Positions 36,482 to 48,353 are shown, numbered from the stretch's first letter. The stretch is 64,000 nt of DNA from Methylobacterium sp. (GCA_020253445.1 JADCBP010000010.1:45135-109134), one strand, 5' to 3'. A program made the numbers and translations. The notes: generated by a model not told the origin, from the sequence alone.

Positions 36482-37435
36482 ATGGAATCCCGCATCGTTC
36501 GCCATGGCGAGCTGAAGCCATGCAGGACGGCCTTCATCGATGCCCACACGCCGGGCTCGGACAGCAAGGAGAACTTCACGATCATCGGCGCGGGTGTTTC
36601 GGAAAGCCCCGATCAGCATGTGCATATCCGCGAGACGCCGGGCTTCAACATCGGCGCGGCAGGCCAGCCGCCGAAATGCCGCAACTCGCTGCATTCCCAC
36701 CGCACGGCGGAGGTGTTCTTCGTGCTCAAGGGCCGCTGGCGCTTCTTCTGGGGGCGCTGGGGCAAGGCGGGCGAGGTGGTGCTGGAGGAAGGCGACATCT
36801 TCAACATTCCAACCGGCATCTTCCGCGGCTTCGAGAATATCGGCACGGATTACGGGATGATCATGGCCATTCTCGGCGGCGATGATGCCGGCGGCGGCGT
36901 CATCTGGGCGCCGCAGGTCATCGAGGATGCGAAGGATCATGGCCTCGTGCTGGGCAGGAACGGCAAGCTCTACGACACGAGGAAGGGCCAGAGCCTTCCG
37001 CCCGATGTTCCGCCCATGCCGCTGCTGACCGAGGCGGAACTCAAGGCCTATCCCGAGCCAACCACGGCGGATGTCATCCCCCACCACGTCGCGCGCTACT
37101 GGGACCTGATGGCGCTCTCGGATCGCCAGCCCGCGAAGGTGATCGGCGCGGAAGGGAAGCTGCGCGATCGGCCCGGCTTCGAGGTAGAATTGCTGTCGCG
37201 GAATTCCATTTCGCCGGACGAATATTCGACGCCCCGCCACGAGATCCTGATGCCGATGCGCGGGCATTGGCGGTTGAGCTGGGCGGGTGGCTCGACCGTG
37301 CTCAACCCCGGCGATACCGCCGCCATTCCGCCGGGCCTCCAGCACAGCCTTGCGCCCTCGATGACGGGCGAGGCCTCGCTCTACCGCGTGCGCAACACCG
37401 ATGATCCCGCCGGCGCGACCGGCCGCCTGCTGTGA
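36452..37435 (+). CDS. Bicupin protein
   Basis: The 327-residue protein has two cupin domains. The first has the cupin motif-1-like HSHRTAEVFFVLKGRWRFFWG (residues about 78-98) and a motif-2-like GDIFNIPTGIFRGFENIG; the second has ISPDEYSTPRHEILMPMRGHWRLSW and GDTAAIPPGLQHSLAP. His residues of the metal site are present in the first (HSH, with Glu). Such bicupins are often metal-dependent dioxygenases or isomerases. The start is uncertain because of the duplicated ATG. It overlaps the NTF2-like gene by 4 bp. Confidence 0.78.
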   Translation: MIPQQMTPQQMESRIVRHGELKPCRTAFIDAHTPGSDSKENFTIIGAGVSESPDQHVHIRETPGFNIGAAGQPPKCRNSLHSHRTAEVFFVLKGRWRFFWGRWGKAGEVVLEEGDIFNIPTGIFRGFENIGTDYGMIMAILGGDDAGGGVIWAPQVIEDAKDHGLVLGRNGKLYDTRKGQSLPPDVPPMPLLTEAELKAYPEPTTADVIPHHVARYWDLMALSDRQPAKVIGAEGKLRDRPGFEVELLSRNSISPDEYSTPRHEILMPMRGHWRLSWAGGSTVLNPGDTAAIPPGLQHSLAPSMTGEASLYRVRNTDDPAGATGRLL

Positions 37436-37445
37436 GGGCCGCGCC

Positions 37446-38567
37446 ATGACCCTGCTTTCGACCCATGTCGGCTCGCTGCCCCGCTCGCAAGGGATCGTGG
37501 ATTTCCTCTTCGCCCGCGAGCGCGGCGAGGATTATGATCAGGCCGCCTTCGATGCCGCGATGGCCGAGGCCGTGATGGAACTGGTGCGCCGGCAGAAGGA
37601 GGCCGGCATCGATATCGTTTCCGATGGCGAGACCTCGAAAATCTCCTATGCCACCTATGTGAAGGACCGCTACACAGGCTTCGCCGGCGACAGCCCCCGC
37701 AACGCGCCGGCGGACCTCAAGCTCTTTCCCACCTATCTCGAACGCCTCGCGCGCGAGGGCGGCACGCCGAAATATGCGCGGCCCCAATGCGTGGGGCCCG
37801 TCGTCTCGAAGGGGCAGGGCGAATTGCAGAAGGATATCGCGGCGCTGAAGGCCGCGATGGCCGCGCATGGCGTGGCGCGCGGCTTCATGAATGCCGCCTC
37901 GCCGGGCGTCATCTCGCTCTTCCTGCAGAACGTGCATTACCCCTCCCGCGAGGCCTATCTCGAAGCCCTCGCCGAGGCGATGCGCGAGGAATATCGCACG
38001 ATCATCGAGGCGGGGCTCGATCTGCAGCTCGATTGCCCCGATCTCGCGCTCTCGCGCCACATGCTCTTCACGCATCTCACGGACGAGGAATTTCTTCAGG
38101 TCGCGGGCCTGCATGTCGAGGCCCTGCGCCATGCGGTGGCGGGCCTGCCCCGGGATCGCATCCGGCTGCACATCTGCTGGGGCAATTACGAAGGCCCGCA
38201 TTGCTGCGATATCGACATGGCCAAGGTCTTCCCGCTGCTGATGGCCGTGCCCGCGCGCTATATCCTGTTCGAGACCGCGAACCCGCGCCACGGCCATGAA
38301 TGGACCGTGTTCCGCGACCGGGCGAAGGAGATACCCGAGGACAAGATCCTCGTGCCCGGCGCGGTGGATACGACGACGAATTTCGTCGAACATCCCGAAC
38401 TCGTGCGCCAGCGCCTGGAGCGCTTCACGACAATCGTCGGCAAGGATCGCGTGATCGCGGGCTCCGATTGCGGCTTCGGCACTTTCGCCGGCTTCGGCTC
38501 GGTGGATCCCGAGATCGCCTGGGCGAAGCTCGCGACATTGAAGGAGGGCGCGCGGCGCGTGAGATGA
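37446..38567 (+). CDS. Cobalamin-independent methionine-synthase-II (MetE-like) family protein
   Basis: The 373-residue protein is a single MetE-like C-terminal (beta/alpha)8 domain. Four putative zinc ligands match MetE: His and Cys in RLHICWGN, Glu in LFETANPRHGHEW and Cys in GSDCGFG. The N-terminal STHVGSLPRS is typical. MetE transfers a methyl from methyl-tetrahydrofolate to homocysteine, but MetE-like single-domain proteins in catabolic clusters can act on other thiols or methyl donors. It starts 10 bp after the bicupin gene and overlaps the following hydrolase by 4 bp. I cannot state the substrate. Confidence 0.82.
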   Translation: MTLLSTHVGSLPRSQGIVDFLFARERGEDYDQAAFDAAMAEAVMELVRRQKEAGIDIVSDGETSKISYATYVKDRYTGFAGDSPRNAPADLKLFPTYLERLAREGGTPKYARPQCVGPVVSKGQGELQKDIAALKAAMAAHGVARGFMNAASPGVISLFLQNVHYPSREAYLEALAEAMREEYRTIIEAGLDLQLDCPDLALSRHMLFTHLTDEEFLQVAGLHVEALRHAVAGLPRDRIRLHICWGNYEGPHCCDIDMAKVFPLLMAVPARYILFETANPRHGHEWTVFRDRAKEIPEDKILVPGAVDTTTNFVEHPELVRQRLERFTTIVGKDRVIAGSDCGFGTFAGFGSVDPEIAWAKLATLKEGARRVR

Positions 38568-39256
38568 CCCCGCTGGTGCTGATCCCCGGCATGATGTGCG
38601 ACGCCCGGCTCTGGGGCGACCTGCCGGCCCGGCTCGCGCGGCGCATGGTGATCCACGCGCCCTGCACGGAGGGCGAGACGATGGCGGAACTGGCGGGCTT
38701 GATCCTCGCCGGGGCGCCGCCGCGTTTCGCCCTCGCGGGCCTCAGCATGGGCGGGATCGTGGCGATGGAAATCCTCCGACAGGCGCCGGAGCGCGTCGAA
38801 AGGCTCGCGCTGCTCGACACCAACCCCTTCGCGGAGAGCGAGACCATCCGCGCGCGGCGACAGCCGCAGATCGATCGCGCGCTTTCGGGCGAACTCGGAA
38901 ACGTGATGCGCGACGAGATGAAACCCCATTACCTCGCGCCCGGCCCACGCAATGCGGCGGTGCTCGATCTCTGCTTGGAGATGGCGCTCGGCCTCGGCCC
39001 GAAGATCTTCGCCCGGCAATCGCGCGCCTTGCGTGACAGGCCGGATCAGACAGAGACGCTCTCGCGGTTCGCCGGCCCCGCCCTGGTGCTGATGGGCCGG
39101 CATGACCGGCTCTGCCCGCTTCCACGCCACGAGGCGATGCACCGGCTGATGCCGCAATCGCGTCTCGTCATCATCGAGGATGCCGGACATCTGCCGACCC
39201 TCGAACAGCCCGAACCCACTTTCGACGCGCTTCAAACCTGGCTGGAGGCCGGATGA
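38564..39256 (+). CDS. Alpha/beta-hydrolase-fold protein
   Basis: The 230-residue protein has a nucleophile elbow GLSMGG (Ser in ALAGLSMGGIVAMEIL), an Asp in LMGRHDRLCPL and a His in IEDAGHLPTLEQP, the catalytic triad of small serine hydrolases. The start overlaps the end of the MetE-like gene by 4 bp (ATGA), and its stop overlaps the RraA-like remnant. It is probably an esterase or lactonase of the same pathway. Confidence 0.85.
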   Translation: MTPLVLIPGMMCDARLWGDLPARLARRMVIHAPCTEGETMAELAGLILAGAPPRFALAGLSMGGIVAMEILRQAPERVERLALLDTNPFAESETIRARRQPQIDRALSGELGNVMRDEMKPHYLAPGPRNAAVLDLCLEMALGLGPKIFARQSRALRDRPDQTETLSRFAGPALVLMGRHDRLCPLPRHEAMHRLMPQSRLVIIEDAGHLPTLEQPEPTFDALQTWLEAG

Positions 39257-39348
39257 AGGCGGATCTTCTGGCGCCGCTGCGCAAGATCGATGCTCTCGCC
39301 ATGTGCAACGCCATCGAGGCGGCGCAGGGTCGGCTGCTGCCGGCTTGA
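39253..39348 (+). pseudogene. RraA-like gene, N-terminal remnant
   Basis: MKADLLAPLRKIDALAMCNA and the next few residues (IEAAQGRLLPA) resemble the start of RraA-like / 4-hydroxy-4-methyl-2-oxoglutarate aldolase-fold proteins, in which a KIDT-x-x-x-CNAIE motif is conserved. After 31 codons the frame hits TGA and IS-related sequence begins. The gene was the last of the catabolic operon and has lost over 80% of its length. Confidence 0.55.
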
Positions 39349-39473
39349 TGATGCCTTCCGCGATATCACGCCCGAAATCGCGCTTGAAGTCCTCGGTGAA
39401 GTTCGCTTTGCCCATCGGGGCCTCCTTGCCAAAAATCAGGGAAGAAGGCGTCCAGGAATCTGGGGGCGGTTCA
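39345..39473 (-). mobile_element. IS3-family end fragment with orfA start
   Basis: On the minus strand the sequence from 39473 begins TGAACCGCCCCCAGATT, an IS3-type terminus, followed by AAGGAGG and an ORF beginning MGKANFTEDFKRDFGRDI, typical of IS3 OrfA. It is broken at about 39345, where it meets the RraA-like remnant. So an IS insertion followed by a deletion made the junction. Confidence 0.6.
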
Positions 39474-39770
39474 TTGCGATGCGTTGAACGACCGCTTACG
39501 GGAACGCCGCCGCCGCGCGGCATCAGCGGTGGTCGAGCGGCGGCTACGGGCCGTGAGCGCCTAAAGGTCCAGTGCGGGCGATTATCCGCTTTGCCCAGAT
39601 CAAACCCCGAAGCCGGTCATTCAGGTTACGGCCCCGCTCCGCACAGTTGCTGCAGAGCTGCGCAGCGCTCTGCATCAGGTCATCGTATTTTTCGGAGAGG
39701 GGCTGCGCCTGACAAGGGCGGAAACTCCGGAACGCGCGGCGCCGCCCCGTGGACGGCGTCGCGCTGTTGA
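39474..39770. other. Non-coding remnant between IS3 fragment and TRAP remnant
   Basis: I see no supported gene in this 297-bp stretch. It is GC-rich and may be old IS or deleted-gene sequence. Confidence 0.5.
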
Positions 39771-40507
39771 TCAGCGTTGCTGGGATTGATTGCGGAAACG
39801 GACCATGTAGCTATCCATGGCGAGGTCAGCGATCTGCGTGTAAAGATACTGATCGCTACGGAATGCGACGAAATTGTCGTAGATCTTCTTGAAGCCCGGG
39901 TTCTTGGCGGCAACCTCGTCAAGGACCTCGTTCGTTGCTTTCCAGCACGCTTCCATGACCTCCAGAGGGAAGGATTTCAGCTGTGCGCCGGCGGCAACAA
40001 TGCGCTTGAGCGCTGGAGGGTTCACCGCATCGTATTTGGCCGACATCCATTGGTTGGCCTCAGCCGAGGCGGCCTGGAGCATGGACTGGTAGGCCGGGGG
40101 CAGCGCCGCCCATTTCTCAAGATTGACGTAGACCCCGACCGTTGGGCCGACTTCCCACCAGCCAGGATAGTAATAGTACTTCGCGACCTTCACGAAGCCG
40201 AGCTTCTCGTCATCATAGGGACCAACCCATTCGGCAGCGTCGATGGTGCCTCTTTCCAGTGAAGGATAAACGTCACCACCCGCGATCTGCTGCGGCACGA
40301 CGCCGAGCTTTGACATGATGATGCCTGTCATGCCGCTGATCCGCATCTTGAGGCCTTTGAGATCCTCAAGCGATTTGATCTCTTTGCGAAACCAGCCCCC
40401 CATCTGGGCATTGGTATTGCCGGCTGGAATGAAGGCCACGTTGAAGGTCTTGTGGAACTCGTTCATCAGTTCGAGATGAACCGCACTGGGTTTGCCGGAG
40501 GGCGGGT
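39771..40507 (-). pseudogene. TRAP transporter solute receptor (DctP type), truncated by the IS3 element
   Basis: The minus-strand frame reads from about NPPSGKPSAVHLELMNEFHK to the C-terminal end, about 245 residues, and has the DctP patterns IKSLEDLKGLKMRISG, PSLERGTIDAAEWVGP and YYYPGWWEVGPT. The N-terminus, with signal peptide and first lobe, is missing because the IS3-family element begins at about 40508. The partner QM membrane subunits are not in the window. Family known; ligand unknown, typically a dicarboxylate or other carboxylate. Confidence 0.75.
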
Positions 40508-40817
40508 TGTTTGAGTCCTATGCGGCTATCTTGAGGTTCTCAAGGGTCGCATAGTAGTTCGCCTCCGCCTCGGCCGGCGGGATGTTGCCGATCGGTTCCA
40601 GTAGGCGCTGGTGATTGAACCAATCGACCCATTCGAGGGTCTTGTACTCCACGGCCTCGAAGGATTTCCACGGCCCAAGCCGATGGATGACTTCGGTCTT
40701 GAACAGGCCGATCACGCTCTCGGCGAGCGCATTGTCATAACTGTCGCCGACGCTGCCGACGGAGGGCTCGATACCGGCTTCCGCGAGCCGTTCCGTATAG
40801 CGGATGCTGGTGTATTG

Positions 40818-43221
<2,404 letters not shown>

Positions 43222-43265
43222 AGACCATCTCCGGCTTCATGAAACAACCAATCTCGGTGTCCACA

Positions 43266-43398
43266 AAACCGGCAGCAGGCCACTTGGGCGTCTTGAAAAC
43301 TCGGGGAGATTGAGTTAAATTTAAGTATTTCTAGAGAATATGCCCTGAAGAAAAGACGGCTGTTCCAGGGGCGTAAGCTAGATTAGCAAGGTGAGATA
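43266..43398. other. AT-rich intergenic region upstream of the FAD/methyltransferase gene
   Basis: A short stretch of higher A+T content (including TTAAATTTAAG near 43315) lies just before the fusion gene. It probably holds its promoter; I see no convincing operator. Confidence 0.4.
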
Positions 43399-45492
43399 TT
43401 GATCAATCTGGCGATCGTTGGCGGTGGCCCGGGCGGCCTGATGTCGGCCTATCATGTCAAGAAGAAGATTGGCGATCTCGCCAGGGTCACCATCTTCGAG
43501 GCGAGCGACCGGCTCGGCGGCAAGATTGTCACCCGCACCTTCGACACCGCGCCCGCCATGTATGAGGCCGGCGTCGCAGAGATTTACGGCTACTCCAATC
43601 TCGGGCCCGATCCGCTGCGCGACCTCATCGAGGAGTTCGGCTTCCAGACCGTGCTGATGGATTCGGACACCGTGATGCTCGATGGCAAGATCGTCCATGG
43701 CGTCGAGGGCATGGAGAAGGTCTACGGCAAGAAGACCGCAGGCGCGATCCGCAATTTCCGCAAGCTGTGCGCGCAGAAGATGAGCCAGTCCGCCTATTAC
43801 GAGGGCGTCGGCAAGCATGACAACGACCATGACTGGGCGTGGGAGAGCGCCGAGGACGTGCTCAATGACGAGGTCAAGGATCCGGTCGCGCGCAAGTTTT
43901 TCCGTGTCATGGCCCGCTCGGACATAGCCTCCGAGATGCACATCACCAATGGCCTTAACGCGCTGAAGAACTACCTGATGGATGTCGATGGCTATATCGA
44001 TGTCTATTCGATCCAACACGGCAATGAGAAGCTGGTCGAGGGGCTGAAGGCGAACATCGACGCCGAGATCCAGTTCAACCACCGGGTGCTCAAGGTCGGC
44101 AAGACCGACGCCGGCAAGTATTGCTTGCACATGATAAACGGCAAGGGCCTGGAGGAGCGCGATTTCGACGTCGTGCTGTTGTGCCTGCCGCACAACTGGC
44201 TCGGCACGATCGAATGGGGCAATGAGAAGCTGCGCCAGGCGATGTCGAAGCACATCGCGTATTTTGACCGCCCAGGGCATTATATGCGCCTCGCTATTCT
44301 GTTTGACAAGCCCTTCTGGGATGGCAAGCTCAAGGGAGCTTGGTTCATGTCGGAGGCGTTTGGCGGCTGCTGCGTCTACATTGAGGGCGCACGCCATTTC
44401 ACGCATGGATACGGCGTGCTCAATTGGCTGATTTCCGGCTCGGATGTGTTGGCATTCGCCAATATCGACGATATGCAGCTCGCCGACATCGCGCTGAGAA
44501 CGCTGCCGGCCGAGTTTGGCGACGCGCGCGAGCACCTGCTCGAGATCAAGACGCATCGCTGGCTCGCCTCGGTCAACGCCATCCCCGGCGGCTTGCCGGT
44601 GCGCGACCCGGTGACCAACCACATCCCGGAGCCGAAAGAGCACCCGGGCATGATCCTCGTCGGCGACTACCTGTTCGATTCGACGCTGAACGGCCTGCTC
44701 GATTCCTCCGATATGGCCACCGACATGGTCCTCACGCAGATCATGAAGCAGCGCTACGAGAAGGGCATCGCCAAGGCGCTGGCCGCAACCGAGCCGAACC
44801 CCGTGATCGTGCCTGAGCCCTCGACGCGCATCGACCGCATCTATTTTGACCAGTATCGCGGCGTCGGCCCATATGCGCAAGTGTGGAGCAAATTCTCCGA
44901 TCCCGACTATGTCATCGACGTGATCCGGATGGTGTGGAAGGCGGGCACCAAGTTAAAGCTGCTGATCGCCGGCTCCGCCTCGGGCGAACTGGTGGGGGCG
45001 CTGCGGGCGAAGGGCATTGACGCCTGGGGCATCGAGAACAACCGCTACATCCACGACAAGACGCCCGAGGCGCTGAAGCCCTACAATCTGTTCGGCGATG
45101 TCGCCGACATGCCGTTCGAGGATCAGTCCTTCGATTTCGTCCACGAGGACTGCCTCTGCTACGGCTCAAGGGCGAAGGCCCGCAAGTCGATCGGCGAATT
45201 GCATCGCGTGACACGCACCGGCTTGTATTTCGCCACGGTGACCAGCGACCTCACCTCTGACGTGCTCGACATGTATGATTTGCTGCGGGGCGTGAAGACG
45301 CTTGCGACCTGGTGGGAATGGTCAGAGATGTTCTTCGAAAAAGACTTCAATCTTGCCCTTAAGCGCTGTGACGTGCTTGAGAAGATTTGGGTGCGCACGC
45401 TCGAAGCCAACAAAGGTTCCGGCAAGTGGTACAAGGACGCGGAAAGCCTCCGCTACTGCTTCTATGACCGGATTGAGCCCGCCGAGGACTGA
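43399..45492 (+). CDS. FAD-dependent amine-oxidase-like domain fused to a SAM-dependent methyltransferase
   Basis: The 697-residue protein has two parts. Residues 1 to about 440 form an FAD-dependent amine-oxidase-like domain: dinucleotide motif VGGGPGGLMSAYHVKKK near residue 7, EASDRLGGKI, MYEAGVAEIYGYS, and a final flavin-binding strand, LVGDYLFDSTLNGLLDSS. The second part (about 480-690) is a class I methyltransferase-like domain: LKLLIAGSASGELVGALRAKG (SAM-binding loop), AWGIENN, DVADMPFEDQSFDFV and YFATVT. TTG at 43399 is the only start in frame after an upstream TAG; AAGGTGAG is nearby. Next comes an ABC exporter gene in the same direction. No known product can be named. Confidence 0.78.
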   Translation: MINLAIVGGGPGGLMSAYHVKKKIGDLARVTIFEASDRLGGKIVTRTFDTAPAMYEAGVAEIYGYSNLGPDPLRDLIEEFGFQTVLMDSDTVMLDGKIVHGVEGMEKVYGKKTAGAIRNFRKLCAQKMSQSAYYEGVGKHDNDHDWAWESAEDVLNDEVKDPVARKFFRVMARSDIASEMHITNGLNALKNYLMDVDGYIDVYSIQHGNEKLVEGLKANIDAEIQFNHRVLKVGKTDAGKYCLHMINGKGLEERDFDVVLLCLPHNWLGTIEWGNEKLRQAMSKHIAYFDRPGHYMRLAILFDKPFWDGKLKGAWFMSEAFGGCCVYIEGARHFTHGYGVLNWLISGSDVLAFANIDDMQLADIALRTLPAEFGDAREHLLEIKTHRWLASVNAIPGGLPVRDPVTNHIPEPKEHPGMILVGDYLFDSTLNGLLDSSDMATDMVLTQIMKQRYEKGIAKALAATEPNPVIVPEPSTRIDRIYFDQYRGVGPYAQVWSKFSDPDYVIDVIRMVWKAGTKLKLLIAGSASGELVGALRAKGIDAWGIENNRYIHDKTPEALKPYNLFGDVADMPFEDQSFDFVHEDCLCYGSRAKARKSIGELHRVTRTGLYFATVTSDLTSDVLDMYDLLRGVKTLATWWEWSEMFFEKDFNLALKRCDVLEKIWVRTLEANKGSGKWYKDAESLRYCFYDRIEPAED

Positions 45493-45545
45493 GCCGCGCA
45501 CCCAGGGGTGATACCTCCGGCCTGAGGGCCGGGAAGGGGGCAGGG

Positions 45546-47771
45546 GTGAGCGACGACACGAAGAAGACCGTCAAGGGCGGCCAGGAGCAGCCGGTCGCCC
45601 GGAAGCCCGCCGCGCCGAAACGCGCCGGAAGCGCCCGCTCAGACGACGCCCCGCAGGGGAAGACACCCGCCGCTAAAGCACCCACCGCGAAAAAGTCCTC
45701 CCCGAAGTCTGCCGATGCCAGGACCGCCGATGCCGCAGCGGCATTGACGCCAGCGGCTGTCGCCGTGGCGTCTCTGCATCCCGATATGGCCCCAAAAGCG
45801 GGCGCGCCGCTCGCGGCTATGGCTGCTGCCGCTCCAGCTGCCAGCATGGCAGGGCCTGCGGCCACGACGCCCGCCAAGGCCGAGCCGCCCAACCCCGGCG
45901 CCACCGAATCCTCGCGCAAGACGCCGGCAAAGGAGCGCGCGCGGGCGAAGGATGATGACGACGAGGATGAGGATGATGACAACATCCCGGTGAACTACAC
46001 CGCCACCGAAGCCGTCGGCGCGCTCCGTTCCGTCTACAATTTCACGCGGCCCTTCCTCGGGCCGCAACGCTGGGGCATCTTCCTCGTCTCGATCGGCCTG
46101 ATCGTCGAGATGGCGTTCAACGTGCTGATGCCGCTGGCGCTGAAATACCTCATTGACGAGGTGTTCGACGACGGCGACCGTTCGCAGCTAGTCTTCATCC
46201 TCACCGTGCTCGGCGTCACCGGCCTCATCACCTCGGTCGTGGCGATCTGGTATGAATGGCAGGACGCGAAGGTGACCGCCGCGATCACCACGGATGTACG
46301 GAAGAATCTGTTCGATCAAATCCAGAATCTGCCGGTGAGCTTCTACAACAAGAGCCGCAAGGGCGAGGTGCTGTCGCGCTTCTCCAACGACATGATCACC
46401 TATGAGGAGGCGGTGATCAACGTCGCGAACTGGGGCGTGCTGCCCTTGCTGGAAATCACGGCGGGCATCGCACTGCTCCTATTCCTCAACTGGCAGCTTG
46501 GGCTGGTCGCTCTGCTCATCTTCCCCATCGTGCTGATCGGCCCCAAGATCATCACCCCGCGCGCCGTCTCCGCCAGCTATGGCGTGAAGCAGGCGCAAGC
46601 GGGCGAGCTTGGCGTCGTGCAGGAGAATGTCGGGGCACAGACGGTGGTGAAGGCCTTCGGCCTTCAGGGCATCTCGCGCGGCTGGTTCCTGGTGCGCAAC
46701 CATTCGCTGCGCAGCGCGCAGCAGCGCTCGACCTTTCTCAACACCATGGTGGAGCGCTCGATCACCATCACGGTTCTCTGGCTTCACCTCTTGGTATTGG
46801 CGATCGGCGCGTATCTGACCTTCAATGGGATCATCAGCGTCGGCACCTTCGTCGCCTTCGAGAGCGTGTTCTGGGAGATTACCTACAACATCAACCACCT
46901 CACGCAGTACATCCCGGTGGTGATCGACGCCTCCGGCGGCGTGCGGCACATGAACGAACTGCTCAACGAGCCGATCCGCGTCTCGGACAAGCCGGGCGCG
47001 CCTGACCTGGCGAAGTTTGAGAAGGAAATCGCGTTCGAGAACGTGAAGTTCTCCTATGACGGCTTGCAGAACCATCTGCGCGGCCTGTCCGTGACGATCC
47101 CCGCGGGGCGGCGGGTCGCCATCGTCGGCCCGAGCGGGGCCGGAAAGAGCACAATCCTCAACCTTGTGCTGCGGCTCTATGATCCGAAATCAGGACGCGT
47201 GACGATCGATGGCGTGAACATCGCCGACGTGACGCGCGATTCGCTCCGGGCCCAGATGGGCGTGGTTTTCCAGGAGAACATGCTGTTCAACACCACCTTC
47301 CGCGAGAACATCCGCCTCGGCAATCCGGGCGCAAGCGACGCCGAGGTGGAGGCGGCGGCCAGACAGGCCGAGATCCACAAATTCATCATGGGCCTCCCGC
47401 ATGGCTATGACACGATGGTGGGCGAGCGCGGCGACACACTCTCCGGCAGCCAGCGCCAGCGCACCGCCATCGCCCGCGCGCTGGTTCGCAACCCGGCCAT
47501 CCTGCTCCTCGACGAGGCGACCTCCGCCCTCGACCAGACGACCGAGGCGGCGATCAACAAGACGCTCAAGAAGGTGGGGCGGGGGCGTACGGTGCTGTTC
47601 ATCACGCACCGGCTCACCTCTGTCACAGACATGGATGAGATCATCGTGCTCTCCCAAGGCAAAATGGTCGAGCGTGGCACGCATGATGAACTGATGAAGA
47701 AGCGCAGCGGCCTCTATCGCAAGCTGTGGGAAGACCAGATGAACGGCGACGATGATGAGGATGACGACTGA
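45546..47771 (+). CDS. ABC exporter (type I, fused membrane and ATPase domains) with low-complexity tails
   Basis: The 741-residue protein has an N-terminal 150-residue Ala/Lys/Pro-rich extension ending in an acidic DDDDEDEDDDN run. A six-helix membrane domain follows (about 160-460), then an ATPase domain with Walker A GPSGAGKST (528-536), signature LSGSQRQR (632-639, SGS instead of SGG), Walker B ILLLDEATSALDQ and H-loop ITHR. The C-terminal end is acidic (GDDDEDDD). This is the MsbA/LipA-like exporter fold. GTG start 45546. Gene order suggests it exports the product of the preceding fusion enzyme, or protects the host from it. Confidence 0.85.
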   Translation: MSDDTKKTVKGGQEQPVARKPAAPKRAGSARSDDAPQGKTPAAKAPTAKKSSPKSADARTADAAAALTPAAVAVASLHPDMAPKAGAPLAAMAAAAPAASMAGPAATTPAKAEPPNPGATESSRKTPAKERARAKDDDDEDEDDDNIPVNYTATEAVGALRSVYNFTRPFLGPQRWGIFLVSIGLIVEMAFNVLMPLALKYLIDEVFDDGDRSQLVFILTVLGVTGLITSVVAIWYEWQDAKVTAAITTDVRKNLFDQIQNLPVSFYNKSRKGEVLSRFSNDMITYEEAVINVANWGVLPLLEITAGIALLLFLNWQLGLVALLIFPIVLIGPKIITPRAVSASYGVKQAQAGELGVVQENVGAQTVVKAFGLQGISRGWFLVRNHSLRSAQQRSTFLNTMVERSITITVLWLHLLVLAIGAYLTFNGIISVGTFVAFESVFWEITYNINHLTQYIPVVIDASGGVRHMNELLNEPIRVSDKPGAPDLAKFEKEIAFENVKFSYDGLQNHLRGLSVTIPAGRRVAIVGPSGAGKSTILNLVLRLYDPKSGRVTIDGVNIADVTRDSLRAQMGVVFQENMLFNTTFRENIRLGNPGASDAEVEAAARQAEIHKFIMGLPHGYDTMVGERGDTLSGSQRQRTAIARALVRNPAILLLDEATSALDQTTEAAINKTLKKVGRGRTVLFITHRLTSVTDMDEIIVLSQGKMVERGTHDELMKKRSGLYRKLWEDQMNGDDDEDDD

Positions 47772-47909
47772 CCTTGGTCTGTCCGTCATCAGATAGATTT
47801 GGACATTCTCGGGGTCTCTGGGAGGGAGTTTCTGGCTCCTCCGGGCTAGGCTCAGGACCTTTTGATCGGCACTCGAATGTGATTCACAGTCCCTTTCGAG
47901 GAGGTTCTG
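47772..47909. other. Intergenic region with IS-like end
   Basis: The 138-bp stretch before the IS5 fragment probably includes an old IS5 left end; I cannot define the terminus. Confidence 0.35.
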
Positions 47910-48050
47910 ATGAGCGGGTTGTTTTTGCTGAGCGAGCGCCAGATGGCTCGGATTGCGCCGTTTTTCCCTCTTTCGCACGGCGTGCCTCGGGTCGACGACC
48001 GGCGGGTGGTCAGCGGAATCGTCTACGTCATCAAGCATGGCCTGCAGTGA
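47910..48050 (+). pseudogene. IS5-family transposase N-terminal fragment
   Basis: MSGLFLLSERQMARIAPFFP then LSHGVPRVDDRRVVSGIVYV and IKHGLQ, followed by TGA, is the N-terminus of an IS5-type transposase (46 residues). GAGGAGG stands before the ATG. The rest of the IS is replaced by IS481 sequence. Confidence 0.75.
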
Positions 48051-48350
48051 AAGGACGCGCCCAGAAGCTCAGCCATCCCTGGACCAACGGGCAGAGCGAG
48101 CGGATGATGCCGAAAGGATTGCGCGAAGCGCGGGACGATCAAGGACGCTACCGTCAAGCGATACCACTACGAAGACCACGCCCAGCTCGAACGGCATCTC
48201 GCCGACTTCATCGCCGCCTATAACTTCGGCCGTCGGCTGAAAACGCTGAAGGGCCTCACACCCTAAGAGTTCATCTGCAAATGCTGGACTTCAGAGCCGA
48301 AAAGGTTCAACTTCAATCCGATCCACCACATGCCGGGATCAAACACCTAG
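48051..48350 (+). pseudogene. IS481-family transposase C-terminal fragment, frameshifted
   Basis: The fragment reads KLSHPWTNGQSERM, then after a frameshift IKDATVKRYHYEDHAQLERH and [20 protein letters not shown], ending in a final [20 protein letters not shown] and TAG at 48348-48350. A stop also follows GLTP. These are IS481 integrase-core C-terminal motifs. Confidence 0.7.
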
Positions 48351-48353
48351 CTG

